Assembly: GCF_021538615.1 (NCBI RefSeq)
Contig: NZ_JAJHIZ010000002.1
Span: 434,001-498,000, forward strand
Length of the DNA: 64,000 nucleotides
Direction: 5' to 3'
DNA from: Niabella agricola
GTDB lineage: Bacteria > Bacteroidota > Bacteroidia > Chitinophagales > Chitinophagaceae
The translations under genes and the position numbers were made by a program. Positions within the stretch are counted from its first letter, which is position 1. The number at the start of each line of letters is the position of its first letter. The notes under the pieces were generated by a model. That model saw nothing but the letters and a program-made list of their open reading frames with translations, was not told where the DNA came from and searched no databases. Below, in pieces: positions 44,101 to 51,524 of the stretch.

Positions 44101-45539
44101 CAGATGGAGGTGAAAGCCGGCTAAGACCGGTGCTGATGACAGCGTCGGTGGCTTCACTGGGTTTTATACCGATGGCGCTTAGTAACGGAGCGGGAGCCGA
44201 AGTGCAGCGGCCTTTGGCAACCGTAGTGATCGGAGGGCTGATGATTGCTACATTGCTTACACTGTTTGTGTTGCCGCTGCTGTATATCACTATAGAAAAA
44301 GGATTTAAAATGAAAAAAGTAAAATACAAAAATGGTCTGCCCATATTGATTTTGTGCACCTTGTTCCTGGGAGGGACTGTAAATGCGCAGGTGGCCGTTA
44401 CATTGGATGAAGCCATTCAACTGGCCCTGCGGCAGAACCGGGAGCTCAAACAGGAGCAGCTCCGCTCCGATTACGCCAAAGCATTAATAAAAACATCTTC
44501 TGCCGATATTCCGCATGCCGGCATCACGATGGATTACGGGCAGCTGAACAGTGCTTATAACGATACACGGGTGGGCATTGCGCAAAGTATTGCATTTCCG
44601 GCTGTTTATAAACGGCAGAAAAACCTGTATACCGAAGAATGGAAAAAAAGCGAACTCAACGTTTCCCTGCGGGCGTTTGAGCTAAAAAAAGCTGTTAGTC
44701 TTACCTATTATAACCTGTTGTACTGGAAGGCAAAGGAGCAACTGCTGGAGGAGGCGCTTCAGCTCTATTCCGATTTCCAGGATAAGGCAGCGCTGCGCCT
44801 GAAAGCGGGAGAAAGCAACCTCCTGGAAAAAACCACGGCCGATAACCAGAAGGCGGCCATCAGCATCCAGTTGCAGCAGGTGCGGCAGGAAATACAAACC
44901 CTTCGTCTGCAGTTCCGGTGGTTATTAAATACGGAAACAGATTATCTCCCAGCCGATGACCGCAAAGCAGTAGTTGTAATGACTGAAACAGATATGCATC
45001 CCCTGCTGAAGCTGCTGGAACAACAGCGGGTGGTAGCGGAACAGCAAACCGCACTGGAAAGATCCAGGCTGCTTCCGGGCCTGGAGCTGGGTTATAACCT
45101 GAATAGTTTCAAAGGGATCGGCCCGGATGAAAAACTGTATAATGCAACGCCGCGTTTTCATTCGGTTCAGGCAGGTATATCGGTTCCGTTGTTTTCCCGC
45201 GGACAGAAGGCAAGAGTGGAGACCTCAAAAATGGCGGTACAAATAGAAGCTCATCATTTTGAGAATGCACAGGCCGCTTTAAAAAAACAATATGAGCAGC
45301 TTTTGCAGGCCTATAAAAGCAACGAGGAAATCGTCCGTCAGTATGAAACATCGGAGCTGAAAAATGCACAGGTCATTGCTGAAACTGCAAAAAAACAGTT
45401 TTTAAACGGAGCCATCAATTACCTCGAATTTGTGGTGCTGCAGAACCAGGTCGTTTTGCTAAGGAGCAACTATGCAGAAGCCCTTTGGAAACTGAATGAA
45501 AATGCTATTGCGCTTCAATATATCACTGTAAACGAATAG
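41196..45539 (+). CDS. CusA/CzcA heavy-metal RND pump fused to TolC-like channel
   Basis: Fusion protein of 1447 residues. Residues 1-1035 are a heavy-metal RND pump: N-terminal helix KLIIALLILALIGVGAYQVT, porter domains, and the central LGALDFGLIIDGAVIIVESV typical of the proton-path helix in this class; second half ends LLTLFVLPLLYITIEKGF. A second signal-like helix begins at Met1039 (MKKVKYKNGLPILILCTLFL) and leads into a TolC-like outer-membrane factor domain with long coiled coils (AEQQTALERSRLLPGLELGY, AKKQFLNGAINYLEFVVLQN). The extra helix would put that domain in the periplasm. It exports metal cations (Cu/Ag or Zn/Co/Cd) with the CusB protein downstream. Confidence 0.95.
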   Translation: MLTKIITFSVRNKLIIALLILALIGVGAYQVTQLPVDAVPDITNNQVQVITVAPSFGATDIERLVTFPIEQANSNISGLKEIRSFSRFGLSLVTIVFDDDIDVYWARQQVAERLQQVQQEIPQGIGSPRLGPISTGLGEIYQYVVRPKKGYEQKYSVTELRTIQDWIVRRQLLSVKGVAEVSSFGGKLKQYEIAVHPDRMNAYGITINDVFNALSDNNQNTGGAYIEKGPTVLYIRSEGLVGSTADIEQISITGKQNEVPLFIRDVAEVKAGYATRYGAMTYNDNGEVSGAVVMMLKGANSSQVIKDVKARVAEIQKTLPEGVLIEPFLDRTKMVNHAISTVETNLMEGALIVVFILVLFLGNIRAGLLVASVIPLAMLFAICMMNLFGVSGNLMSLGALDFGLIIDGAVIIVESVLHQLMLHPKLKHLLKVPAGEMDEVVEVSAGRMMNSAVFGQVIILVVYLPILTLQGIEGKMFKPMAETVAFALLGAFLLSLTYIPMMSAVLLRKRNPKPSFSDRMMKKTEALYLKSLFRVLRMPKAIFTLVLALFILAIFILSRLGGEFIPSLEEGDFAVDTRVLPGSNLNTTIESTQKAAHILKTRFPEVEKVVTKIGSGEVPTDPMPMDASDMMVILKDKKKWTSAKTFPELADKMTRALDDVPGITVGFQYPVQMRFNELMTGARQDVVLKIFGDNLDSLVQSAQKIGRIIETVKGTQHLYIEPVSGLPQVVIKYNRPVIAQYRLSIADVNRIINAAFAGQSAGLVFEGERRFDMVVRLDARDRKNINDIRNLLVPTPSGNQIPLSQLASVHIEQGPNQVQRENAQRRIVVGFNIKDRDVQSIVEELQAKVEKSIKLPAGYSIKYGGSFENLNNARRRLMIAVPIALALIFILLFLAFKSVKESLLIYTAIPLSIIGGVFLLALRGMPFSISAGVGFIALFGVAVLNGIVLISEFNRLHKSGIRNIVRIVADGGESRLRPVLMTASVASLGFIPMALSNGAGAEVQRPLATVVIGGLMIATLLTLFVLPLLYITIEKGFKMKKVKYKNGLPILILCTLFLGGTVNAQVAVTLDEAIQLALRQNRELKQEQLRSDYAKALIKTSSADIPHAGITMDYGQLNSAYNDTRVGIAQSIAFPAVYKRQKNLYTEEWKKSELNVSLRAFELKKAVSLTYYNLLYWKAKEQLLEEALQLYSDFQDKAALRLKAGESNLLEKTTADNQKAAISIQLQQVRQEIQTLRLQFRWLLNTETDYLPADDRKAVVVMTETDMHPLLKLLEQQRVVAEQQTALERSRLLPGLELGYNLNSFKGIGPDEKLYNATPRFHSVQAGISVPLFSRGQKARVETSKMAVQIEAHHFENAQAALKKQYEQLLQAYKSNEEIVRQYETSELKNAQVIAETAKKQFLNGAINYLEFVVLQNQVVLLRSNYAEALWKLNENAIALQYITVNE

Positions 45540-45586
45540 AAACGAAGTAAAAGGGCGTTGTCCCTGTGATCATTAAAAACAAACGC

Positions 45587-46738
45587 ATGAAAACAAAAAT
45601 ATTGATCTATATATCCCTTGCCCTGGTATGTTCAGGAATGCTGACCGCCTGTGGCAGGAAAGAAGAAACAACGCAACCAGCAATGGTTCCCAAAGATGAA
45701 TACAGGGTTACACTGACGGACGCCCAATTGCGGAATGCGCCGGTTGAAACCAGACAGCTTGCTGCACAGCCGGTTGCTGCAGTGCTGAAGCTGAACGGAA
45801 AAATTGATGTTCCGCCGCAGAATATCATTTCCGTGAGCACGCCATTGGGTGGGTACCTGAAAAGTACCCGGTTGCTGCCTGGTATGAAGGTCACAAAAGG
45901 CGCAGTGATCGCAATCGTAGAAAATCCGCAGTTTGTACAATTGCAACAGGCTTATTTGGAGGCGAAATCAAAGTTGCATTTTGCCTCCCTGGACTACGAT
46001 CGTCAGAAATTACTGAATCAAAGCCAGGCCAGCAGCGATAAAATAATGCAGCAGGCGCAATCTGAAATGAACAGCCAGCAGATCCTGATGAATGCCGTTG
46101 CCCAGCAATTACAACTGGTTAATATAAGTCCTGCAAGCGTTACCCCCGACAATATCCGCAGAAGCATCCCGGTTTACAGCAGCATCAATGGCTATGTTAG
46201 TAAAGTAAATGTCAATATCGGAAAGTATGTAAATCCTTCAGACATTCTTTTTGAATTAGTGAACCCGGATGATATCCACCTGAATCTGAAAGTTTACGAG
46301 AAAGATCTTGAATTCCTCAGGCCCGGGCTGCGACTGGTGGCCTACACCAATACCAATCCCGACAAAAAGTACGAGGGGGTGGTACATCTGATAAGCAGGA
46401 ATGTAGATGCCGGCGGGCTGGCGGAAGTGCATTGCCATTTTGAAAAGTATGATCGCGATCTGATCCCCGGCATCTATATGAATGCCGAAGTTCAGACCGA
46501 AACAACCCTTACGCACGTACTACCAGAAGAAAGTGTAGTGGAGTTTGAGGGTAAAACCTACGTTTTTATTGAGGAAAAGACTAAAACATACCGGTTAACG
46601 CCGGTTACGGTCGGTACTATGGAAAAAGGATTTATACAGGTGCTGAATGATCAGGATTTTTCGGGGAAAAATATCGTAACAAAAAATGCCTATACGTTGC
46701 TGATGAAGCTAAAGAATACCGAAGAAACAACCGAATAA
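45587..46738 (+). CDS. CusB/CzcB-type RND periplasmic adaptor
   Basis: Membrane-fusion protein of 383 residues linking the inner-membrane pump to the outer-membrane channel. Lipobox SGMLTACGRKEE; lipoyl/barrel-sandwich halves PLGGYLKSTRLLPGMKVTKG and SINGYVSKVNVNIGKYVNPS; helical hairpin between them; C-terminal strand LTPVTVGTMEKGFIQVLND. The start at 45587 gives the lipoprotein signal. It lies 47 bp after the pump gene. Confidence 0.94.
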   Translation: MKTKILIYISLALVCSGMLTACGRKEETTQPAMVPKDEYRVTLTDAQLRNAPVETRQLAAQPVAAVLKLNGKIDVPPQNIISVSTPLGGYLKSTRLLPGMKVTKGAVIAIVENPQFVQLQQAYLEAKSKLHFASLDYDRQKLLNQSQASSDKIMQQAQSEMNSQQILMNAVAQQLQLVNISPASVTPDNIRRSIPVYSSINGYVSKVNVNIGKYVNPSDILFELVNPDDIHLNLKVYEKDLEFLRPGLRLVAYTNTNPDKKYEGVVHLISRNVDAGGLAEVHCHFEKYDRDLIPGIYMNAEVQTETTLTHVLPEESVVEFEGKTYVFIEEKTKTYRLTPVTVGTMEKGFIQVLNDQDFSGKNIVTKNAYTLLMKLKNTEETTE

Positions 46739-46778
46739 AAAACGGATCCGGCGCTTTCGCTCTTTTTTAAGAGGAACG

Positions 46779-46808
46779 CTAAAAGAATTTTAGAATGCGT
46801 TAAATTTA
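46779..46808. promoter_or_regulatory. Three-block motif before haem-binding gene
   Basis: CTAAAAGA, TTTAGAATGC and AAATTTAG occur in this order, with the same three blocks as at 30322-30353. It ends 5 bp before the ATG at 46814. It could be an upstream binding site or part of a conserved leader. Confidence 0.4.
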
Positions 46809-46813
46809 GTATA

Positions 46814-47278
46814 ATGAAAAAGAAACCTGTTTTAAAAAAAATCATCATCGCCTTACTGGTATTGCTCGGGGTAATACAGTTTTTTGGTGCGGAGAAGAAT
46901 CGTACGGCCGTGGTTTCAGAAAATGCCCTTGAGAAGCATTATGCAGTACCCGCACATATACAAACATTGCTGAGGACCGGTTGTTACGACTGTCATTCCA
47001 ATAATACCGAATATCCCTGGTATAGTAAGATACAGCCGGTGGGGTGGTGGCTTGCCAATCATATCAGCTCCGGAAAAAGGCATTTGAATTTTGACGAATT
47101 TAATACCTATCCGGCTAAGAAAAAATTACGTAAACTGGACGAGGTGACGGAAACGGTCAATAAAGGCGAAATGCCCCTGACTTCCTATGTGCTGATTCAT
47201 CGCAAGGCTAAGCTGTCGGATGTGGATCGGAAGGAAATTGAAGCATGGGTAAAAGAAGTTAAAAAGCAAATTCAGTGA
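46814..47278 (+). CDS. Haem-binding domain protein
   Basis: Protein of 154 residues with an N-terminal membrane helix (KKIIIALLVLLGVIQFFGAE) and a Haem_bd domain with a c-type CxxCH site in RTGCYDCHSNNTEYPWYSKI, followed by PVGWWLANHISSGKRHLNFD. It should be anchored at the inner membrane facing the periplasm with one covalently bound haem. It lies between the metal-efflux operon and the P-type ATPase. Role in electron transfer is likely but not specified. Confidence 0.9.
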   Translation: MKKKPVLKKIIIALLVLLGVIQFFGAEKNRTAVVSENALEKHYAVPAHIQTLLRTGCYDCHSNNTEYPWYSKIQPVGWWLANHISSGKRHLNFDEFNTYPAKKKLRKLDEVTETVNKGEMPLTSYVLIHRKAKLSDVDRKEIEAWVKEVKKQIQ

Positions 47279-47342
47279 GATAATTGTAAGGCACAACAAA
47301 AATGAATGGTTATGCTGGAATTCGTAATAATAAAGAATACTG

Positions 47343-49871
47343 ATGCACTATAATATTCCGGAGCATTTAAAGGGACTGACAGCGCACCAGATCCTTGCTT
47401 CAAGAAAGCAGTACGGTTACAACCAAATGGGAGGGGTGCACAAAAGCAGCGGACTTGAATTATTGATCGGAATACTGAAAGAGCCCATGCTGATCCTGCT
47501 TTTTGTCGTTTCGATCATATATGTGTTGACCGGGGATTATGGAGAAGCCGCATTTATGTTCCTGGCGATCATTGCTGTTTCGGCCATTTCCTTTTACCAG
47601 GACAATCGCAGTAAAAAAGCGTTGGAGGCGTTGGAAAAACTGAATGAGCCGTTGAGCGTGGTGATCAGGGACTCGAAAATGGTACAGATACCCACACATG
47701 AAATAGCGGTAGGAGATCTCTGCATTACGGAGGAAGGAAAAATGATTAACGCCGACGGTCGGATTGTGCATAGCAACGATTTTTCGGTAAACGAAGCCTC
47801 ACTCACCGGGGAAAGTTTATCTGTGTTTAAAAGCAGTGATACAACGGACAATAAGGTGTATAGCGGAACCATTGTGGTTTCCGGATTGGCCATTTTTGAA
47901 GTGGAAAAGATAGGCGATGAAACCCGTATTGGTAAAATTGGTACTTCAATAGCGGGGATAAAAGAAGAGATATCCCCCCTGCAGCTGCAGATCCGGAAGT
48001 TCGTTAAAGTGATGGCGGTCACAGGCGTAATCATCTTCCTGATGGTCTGTATCTTCAATTATTATCATACCAGGGATCTTGTTGAAAGCCTGCTTAATGG
48101 TCTTACGCTGGCCATGTCTGTACTTCCTGAAGAAATTCCGGTTGCCTTTACCACTTTTATGGCACTCGGCGCCTGGAAACTGATGCGGGAAGGTGTTATT
48201 ATCAAGCGAAGCGCCATTGTTGAAACACTGGGCAGCACAACGGTGATCTGTACAGACAAAACCGGAACCATTACTGAAAACCGTATGGAACTGAAGTGCC
48301 TCTATGATTATGCCTCAGGCGAAACCTTTAGTGTGGATGGATTTGACGATGACCGGCTGAAAACGCTGATCAGTTATGCGATGTGGAGCAGTGAGCCCGT
48401 GCCGTTTGACCCGATGGAAAAAACACTGCACCGGGTATATGAGCAAACACGGCAACCGGATTTGCGCAAGGGGTATCGGCTTTTTTATGAATATCCCCTG
48501 GAAGGAACGCCTCCGATGATGACCCATCTCTTCGAAAATGCTGATAAAAAACGGATCATTGCAGCCAAGGGCGCGCCGGAAGCAATTATCGCTGTTTCCC
48601 GGCTATCGGAGGACGCAAAAACCAAGATAAGAAATGTTGTTGAAGCGTTTGGACAAGAAGGCTACCGCGTGCTGGGTGTTGCCCGATCGGATTTCGAGGG
48701 GAATGCCTTTCCGGAAAAACAGCAGGAATTTGAGTTTGGATTTGTTGGGCTGGTTGCATTTTATGATCCTCCCAAAAAGGGCATTAATGAGGTGTTTCGT
48801 CATATTTATGAAGCAGGTATCAAAGTAAAAGTGATTACGGGCGATAATACCGGAACAACAAGAAGTATTGCTGCGCTGGCCGGAATTCGCAACACCGAAG
48901 CAACCGTTGAAGGAAAAAAGATCATCGGATATACGGAGGCGGAACTGATGCAGGTGGCTGAAGAAAAAGTACTGTTTACCCGTATGTTTCCGGAGGCGAA
49001 GCTGGCAGTGGTTAATGCGCTCAAAAAGAGGGAAGAAGTGGTGGCAATGCTGGGTGACGGTGTAAACGACGGCCCTGCGCTTAAAGCGGCGCATGTGGGG
49101 GTGGCCATGGGCGATAAAGGAACGGAGATTGCAAAGGCTGCAGCTTCATTGGTGATTACGAATGACGACCTGGGAAAGCTGGTTACCGGCATTGCAGCCG
49201 GCAGACGGATTTATTCCAATATCAAGAAGGCGATCCGGTATATTATTTCAATTCATATCCCCATTATACTTACCGTGTCATTACCCTTATTTCTTGGATG
49301 GGTATTTCCCCAGATATTTACTCCGGTTCACGTCATTTTCCTGGAGCTGGTGATGGGCCCTACCTGCTCTATTGTATATGAGAACGAACCGATGGAAAGA
49401 AATACGATGCAGCTGCCACCAAGGATTATGACGGATACGTTCCTGAACTGGAGCGAGCTGGTGATGAGCATTGTTCAGGGTGTGGCAATTACCGCGGGTG
49501 TGCTGTTTGCGTATCAGTTAACCGTCCGGAACGGGGGCGATGAAGAAAAGACCCGGGCCATGGTTTTCAGCACGTTGATTTTTGCCAATATCCTCCTAAG
49601 CCTGGTAAACCGCTCATTCTTTTATAGTATGTTTGAAAGCTTTAGAAATAAAAACCCGCTTTTTTTGATCATTAACGGAATGACATTGGGACTGCTTTTT
49701 GCGATGTTGTATTTTAGTCCACTGTCTGTTTTTTTTAAAATTACCGGGTTAAGCCTTCCCGAACTGACTGTTGCTGCGCTGATTGCCGCGGTGTCAGTTT
49801 TGTGGTTCGAATTTTATAAATTGATCAAAAGAATCCGCTTGAGACAAGAGGAGCCATGGAGCAGGTCATGA
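47343..49871 (+). CDS. Cation-transporting P-type ATPase (P2-like)
   Basis: Ion pump of 842 residues. N-terminal cation-ATPase domain; actuator loop NEASLTGES; TM4 with SVLPEEIPVAF; phosphorylation site Asp305 in CTDKTGTITEN; nucleotide-domain KGAPEA; hinge MLGDGVNDGPALKAAHVGVA; C-terminal helices. The TM6 region reads FLELVMGPTCSIVYENEP rather than the NxxxD-type of calcium pumps, so ion specificity cannot be assumed. It carries no N-terminal metal-binding CxxC domain, so it is not a P1B copper pump. It follows the haem protein and precedes the Crp/Fnr gene. Confidence 0.93.
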   Translation: MHYNIPEHLKGLTAHQILASRKQYGYNQMGGVHKSSGLELLIGILKEPMLILLFVVSIIYVLTGDYGEAAFMFLAIIAVSAISFYQDNRSKKALEALEKLNEPLSVVIRDSKMVQIPTHEIAVGDLCITEEGKMINADGRIVHSNDFSVNEASLTGESLSVFKSSDTTDNKVYSGTIVVSGLAIFEVEKIGDETRIGKIGTSIAGIKEEISPLQLQIRKFVKVMAVTGVIIFLMVCIFNYYHTRDLVESLLNGLTLAMSVLPEEIPVAFTTFMALGAWKLMREGVIIKRSAIVETLGSTTVICTDKTGTITENRMELKCLYDYASGETFSVDGFDDDRLKTLISYAMWSSEPVPFDPMEKTLHRVYEQTRQPDLRKGYRLFYEYPLEGTPPMMTHLFENADKKRIIAAKGAPEAIIAVSRLSEDAKTKIRNVVEAFGQEGYRVLGVARSDFEGNAFPEKQQEFEFGFVGLVAFYDPPKKGINEVFRHIYEAGIKVKVITGDNTGTTRSIAALAGIRNTEATVEGKKIIGYTEAELMQVAEEKVLFTRMFPEAKLAVVNALKKREEVVAMLGDGVNDGPALKAAHVGVAMGDKGTEIAKAAASLVITNDDLGKLVTGIAAGRRIYSNIKKAIRYIISIHIPIILTVSLPLFLGWVFPQIFTPVHVIFLELVMGPTCSIVYENEPMERNTMQLPPRIMTDTFLNWSELVMSIVQGVAITAGVLFAYQLTVRNGGDEEKTRAMVFSTLIFANILLSLVNRSFFYSMFESFRNKNPLFLIINGMTLGLLFAMLYFSPLSVFFKITGLSLPELTVAALIAAVSVLWFEFYKLIKRIRLRQEEPWSRS

Positions 49872-49927
49872 CAGATTTGTGAGGGCCGCACCTTCATGCA
49901 TGCAGTGTATTCTTATAAACTTTTAAT

Positions 49928-50551
49928 ATGGAGTTACTCGAACAGATCGTGGAATTTAAATCCTCCCCGGGGTTAATAGCGGAATTATATAAATACGGGA
50001 TCCAGAAAAATTATAAAGCCGGAAGTATTATCCTGAATGAGCACGCTTCTGTTCGCTCGATCCCGATTGTTACCAAAGGAATGCTAAAGGTAATCCGGAC
50101 GGAAGAAGACGGCCGTGAAATCCTGTTGTATTATATTAAGGCCGGGGAGAGCTGCATCATGTCTTTTTTGGGCGGACTGCACAACGAAACCAGTAAGGTC
50201 AAAGCCGAGGCGGAAGATGATGTTGAAATCCTCTTCCTGCCCATTGAAAAAGTGTCTCTGTTCATTAGAGAGTACCCGCAGTGGCTGGATTATATTTTTC
50301 GACTGTACCACAAACGTTTTGAAGAACTGCTTGAAGTTGTGAATGCAATGGCTTTCAAAAAGGTGGATGAACGGTTACTGCTACTGCTTCAGAAGAAAAA
50401 AGAGCTGACCGGAAATAAAGTAATAAATATTACACATGAACAGCTGGCCAACGAACTGGGAACGGCTAGAGTGGTGGTGTCGCGGCTGCTAAAACAGCTG
50501 GAAGAAAACGGGATGGTTCAGTTGGGCAGAAATAAAATTATACTTATGTAA
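49928..50551 (+). CDS. Crp/Fnr-family transcriptional regulator
   Basis: Regulator of 207 residues: cyclic-nucleotide-binding-like domain (about 15-130; PIVTKGMLKVIRTEEDGREI, ILLYYIKAGESCIMSFLGGL) and a C-terminal winged helix (about 150-205; ITHEQLANELGTARVVVSRL, LKQLEENGMVQLGRNKI). Only one cysteine (ESCIMS) is present, so the FNR-type Fe-S cluster is excluded. In the recognition helix the Glu found in Crp and Fnr (RE-x3-R) is Val here (ARVVVSR), so the DNA target should differ from TGTGA/TTGAT. The next gene starts 61 bp downstream and belongs to the sulfur run, so it probably controls it. Confidence 0.93.
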   Translation: MELLEQIVEFKSSPGLIAELYKYGIQKNYKAGSIILNEHASVRSIPIVTKGMLKVIRTEEDGREILLYYIKAGESCIMSFLGGLHNETSKVKAEAEDDVEILFLPIEKVSLFIREYPQWLDYIFRLYHKRFEELLEVVNAMAFKKVDERLLLLLQKKKELTGNKVINITHEQLANELGTARVVVSRLLKQLEENGMVQLGRNKIILM

Positions 50552-50569
50552 CCAAAGTAGCTGTACAGG
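50547..50569. promoter_or_regulatory. 23-bp conserved motif upstream of TauE gene (first copy)
   Basis: The sequence starts TGTAACCAAAGTAGC and ends TGTACAGG. It overlaps the stop codon of the Crp/Fnr gene and lies 44 bp before the TauE start. It agrees at 19 of 23 positions with the copy at 51445-51467 in front of the MBL-rhodanese gene, whose first part reads TGTAACAAAAGTAAC. Candidate binding site for the Crp/Fnr protein. Confidence 0.55.
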
Positions 50570-50612
50570 TTTTGGAATTGCTGCAGTTTTGCTGTATCAA
50601 TTTCAGGCATTA

Positions 50613-51407
50613 ATGATTATAGCGGGTTATTTAGCATCTGTTTTTATTGGTATTTCCCTGGGGCTCATTGGTGGCGGCGGCAGTATTCTTACTGTTCCGG
50701 TATTGGTGTATTTGTTTGGGATCGATCCGGTGCTGGCCACAGCGTATTCACTTTTTATCGTAGGCATTACCAGTGCAGCCGGCTCTTTTTCTTACCTGGA
50801 AAAAGGATGGGTGCATATCAGGGCGGCTGTTGTATTTGGGATTCCGTCTGTAGCCGCAATTTTTTTTACCAGGGCCTGCCTGCTTCCGTTGATTCCGGAG
50901 GAGCTTTTTAGTACCCCGGATTTTAAGGTTACGAAAGGTGTTTTGTTGATGTCGCTTTTCGCAGTGCTGATGTTAGTCGCTTCTTATAGTATGATTAAAA
51001 AGGGAAAAGACGAAAAAAAACATCGCATGCAACAGCAGCCGAACCGGTATCCCCAACTGGTTCTGCAGGGTGTTCTTATCGGCGGCGTTACCGGGTTAGT
51101 GGGTGCAGGTGGCGGATTTCTGATTATTCCTGCCCTGGTACACCTGCTGAAATTGCCAATGAAAACGGCTGTAGGCACATCGTTAGTAATCATTTCAGCC
51201 AATTCATTGCTGGGGTTCCTGTTTTCCTTACCCCATATCTCCGTGCAATGGGGACTGCTGGCCGCTATCACATTCATTGCAATAACCGGCATCCTGATTG
51301 GCAGCTATCTCTCCACGAAAATTGATGGTAAAATATTGAAACCGGCCTTTGGCTGGTTTGTGCTGGCGATGGGGGTGTATATTCTAATGAAAGAAATTGC
51401 TTTATAA
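50613..51407 (+). CDS. TauE/SafE-family sulfite exporter
   Basis: Membrane protein of 264 residues with about eight helices and two similar halves, each opening with a glycine-rich motif: GISLGLIGGGGSILTVPVLV and GGVTGLVGAGGGFLIIPALV. This is the TauE/SafE (DUF81) family, associated with export of sulfite or other organosulfur anions. The ATG at 50613 is preferred over a TTG 24 bp upstream. The neighbouring sulfur genes support a sulfite role: sulfite is the product of persulfide oxidation by the MBL protein encoded next. Confidence 0.9.
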   Translation: MIIAGYLASVFIGISLGLIGGGGSILTVPVLVYLFGIDPVLATAYSLFIVGITSAAGSFSYLEKGWVHIRAAVVFGIPSVAAIFFTRACLLPLIPEELFSTPDFKVTKGVLLMSLFAVLMLVASYSMIKKGKDEKKHRMQQQPNRYPQLVLQGVLIGGVTGLVGAGGGFLIIPALVHLLKLPMKTAVGTSLVIISANSLLGFLFSLPHISVQWGLLAAITFIAITGILIGSYLSTKIDGKILKPAFGWFVLAMGVYILMKEIAL

Positions 51408-51444
51408 CAGGATCCAGAAGGGATGGGCATATGGTTTTAGATAA

Positions 51445-51467
51445 TGTAACAAAAGTAACCGTACAAG
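51445..51467. promoter_or_regulatory. 23-bp conserved motif upstream of MBL gene (second copy)
   Basis: TGTAACAAAAGTAACC followed by GTACAAG. It contains GTAAC-AAAA-GTAAC, a direct repeat, and ends 57 bp before the MBL-rhodanese start. It is the partner of the copy at 50547-50569 (19 of 23 identical). Confidence 0.55.
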
Positions 51468-51524
51468 ATAAATAATCGTCGGACATTTACCACATCAACG
51501 TATAGCATCATTAAAATAATCAGT

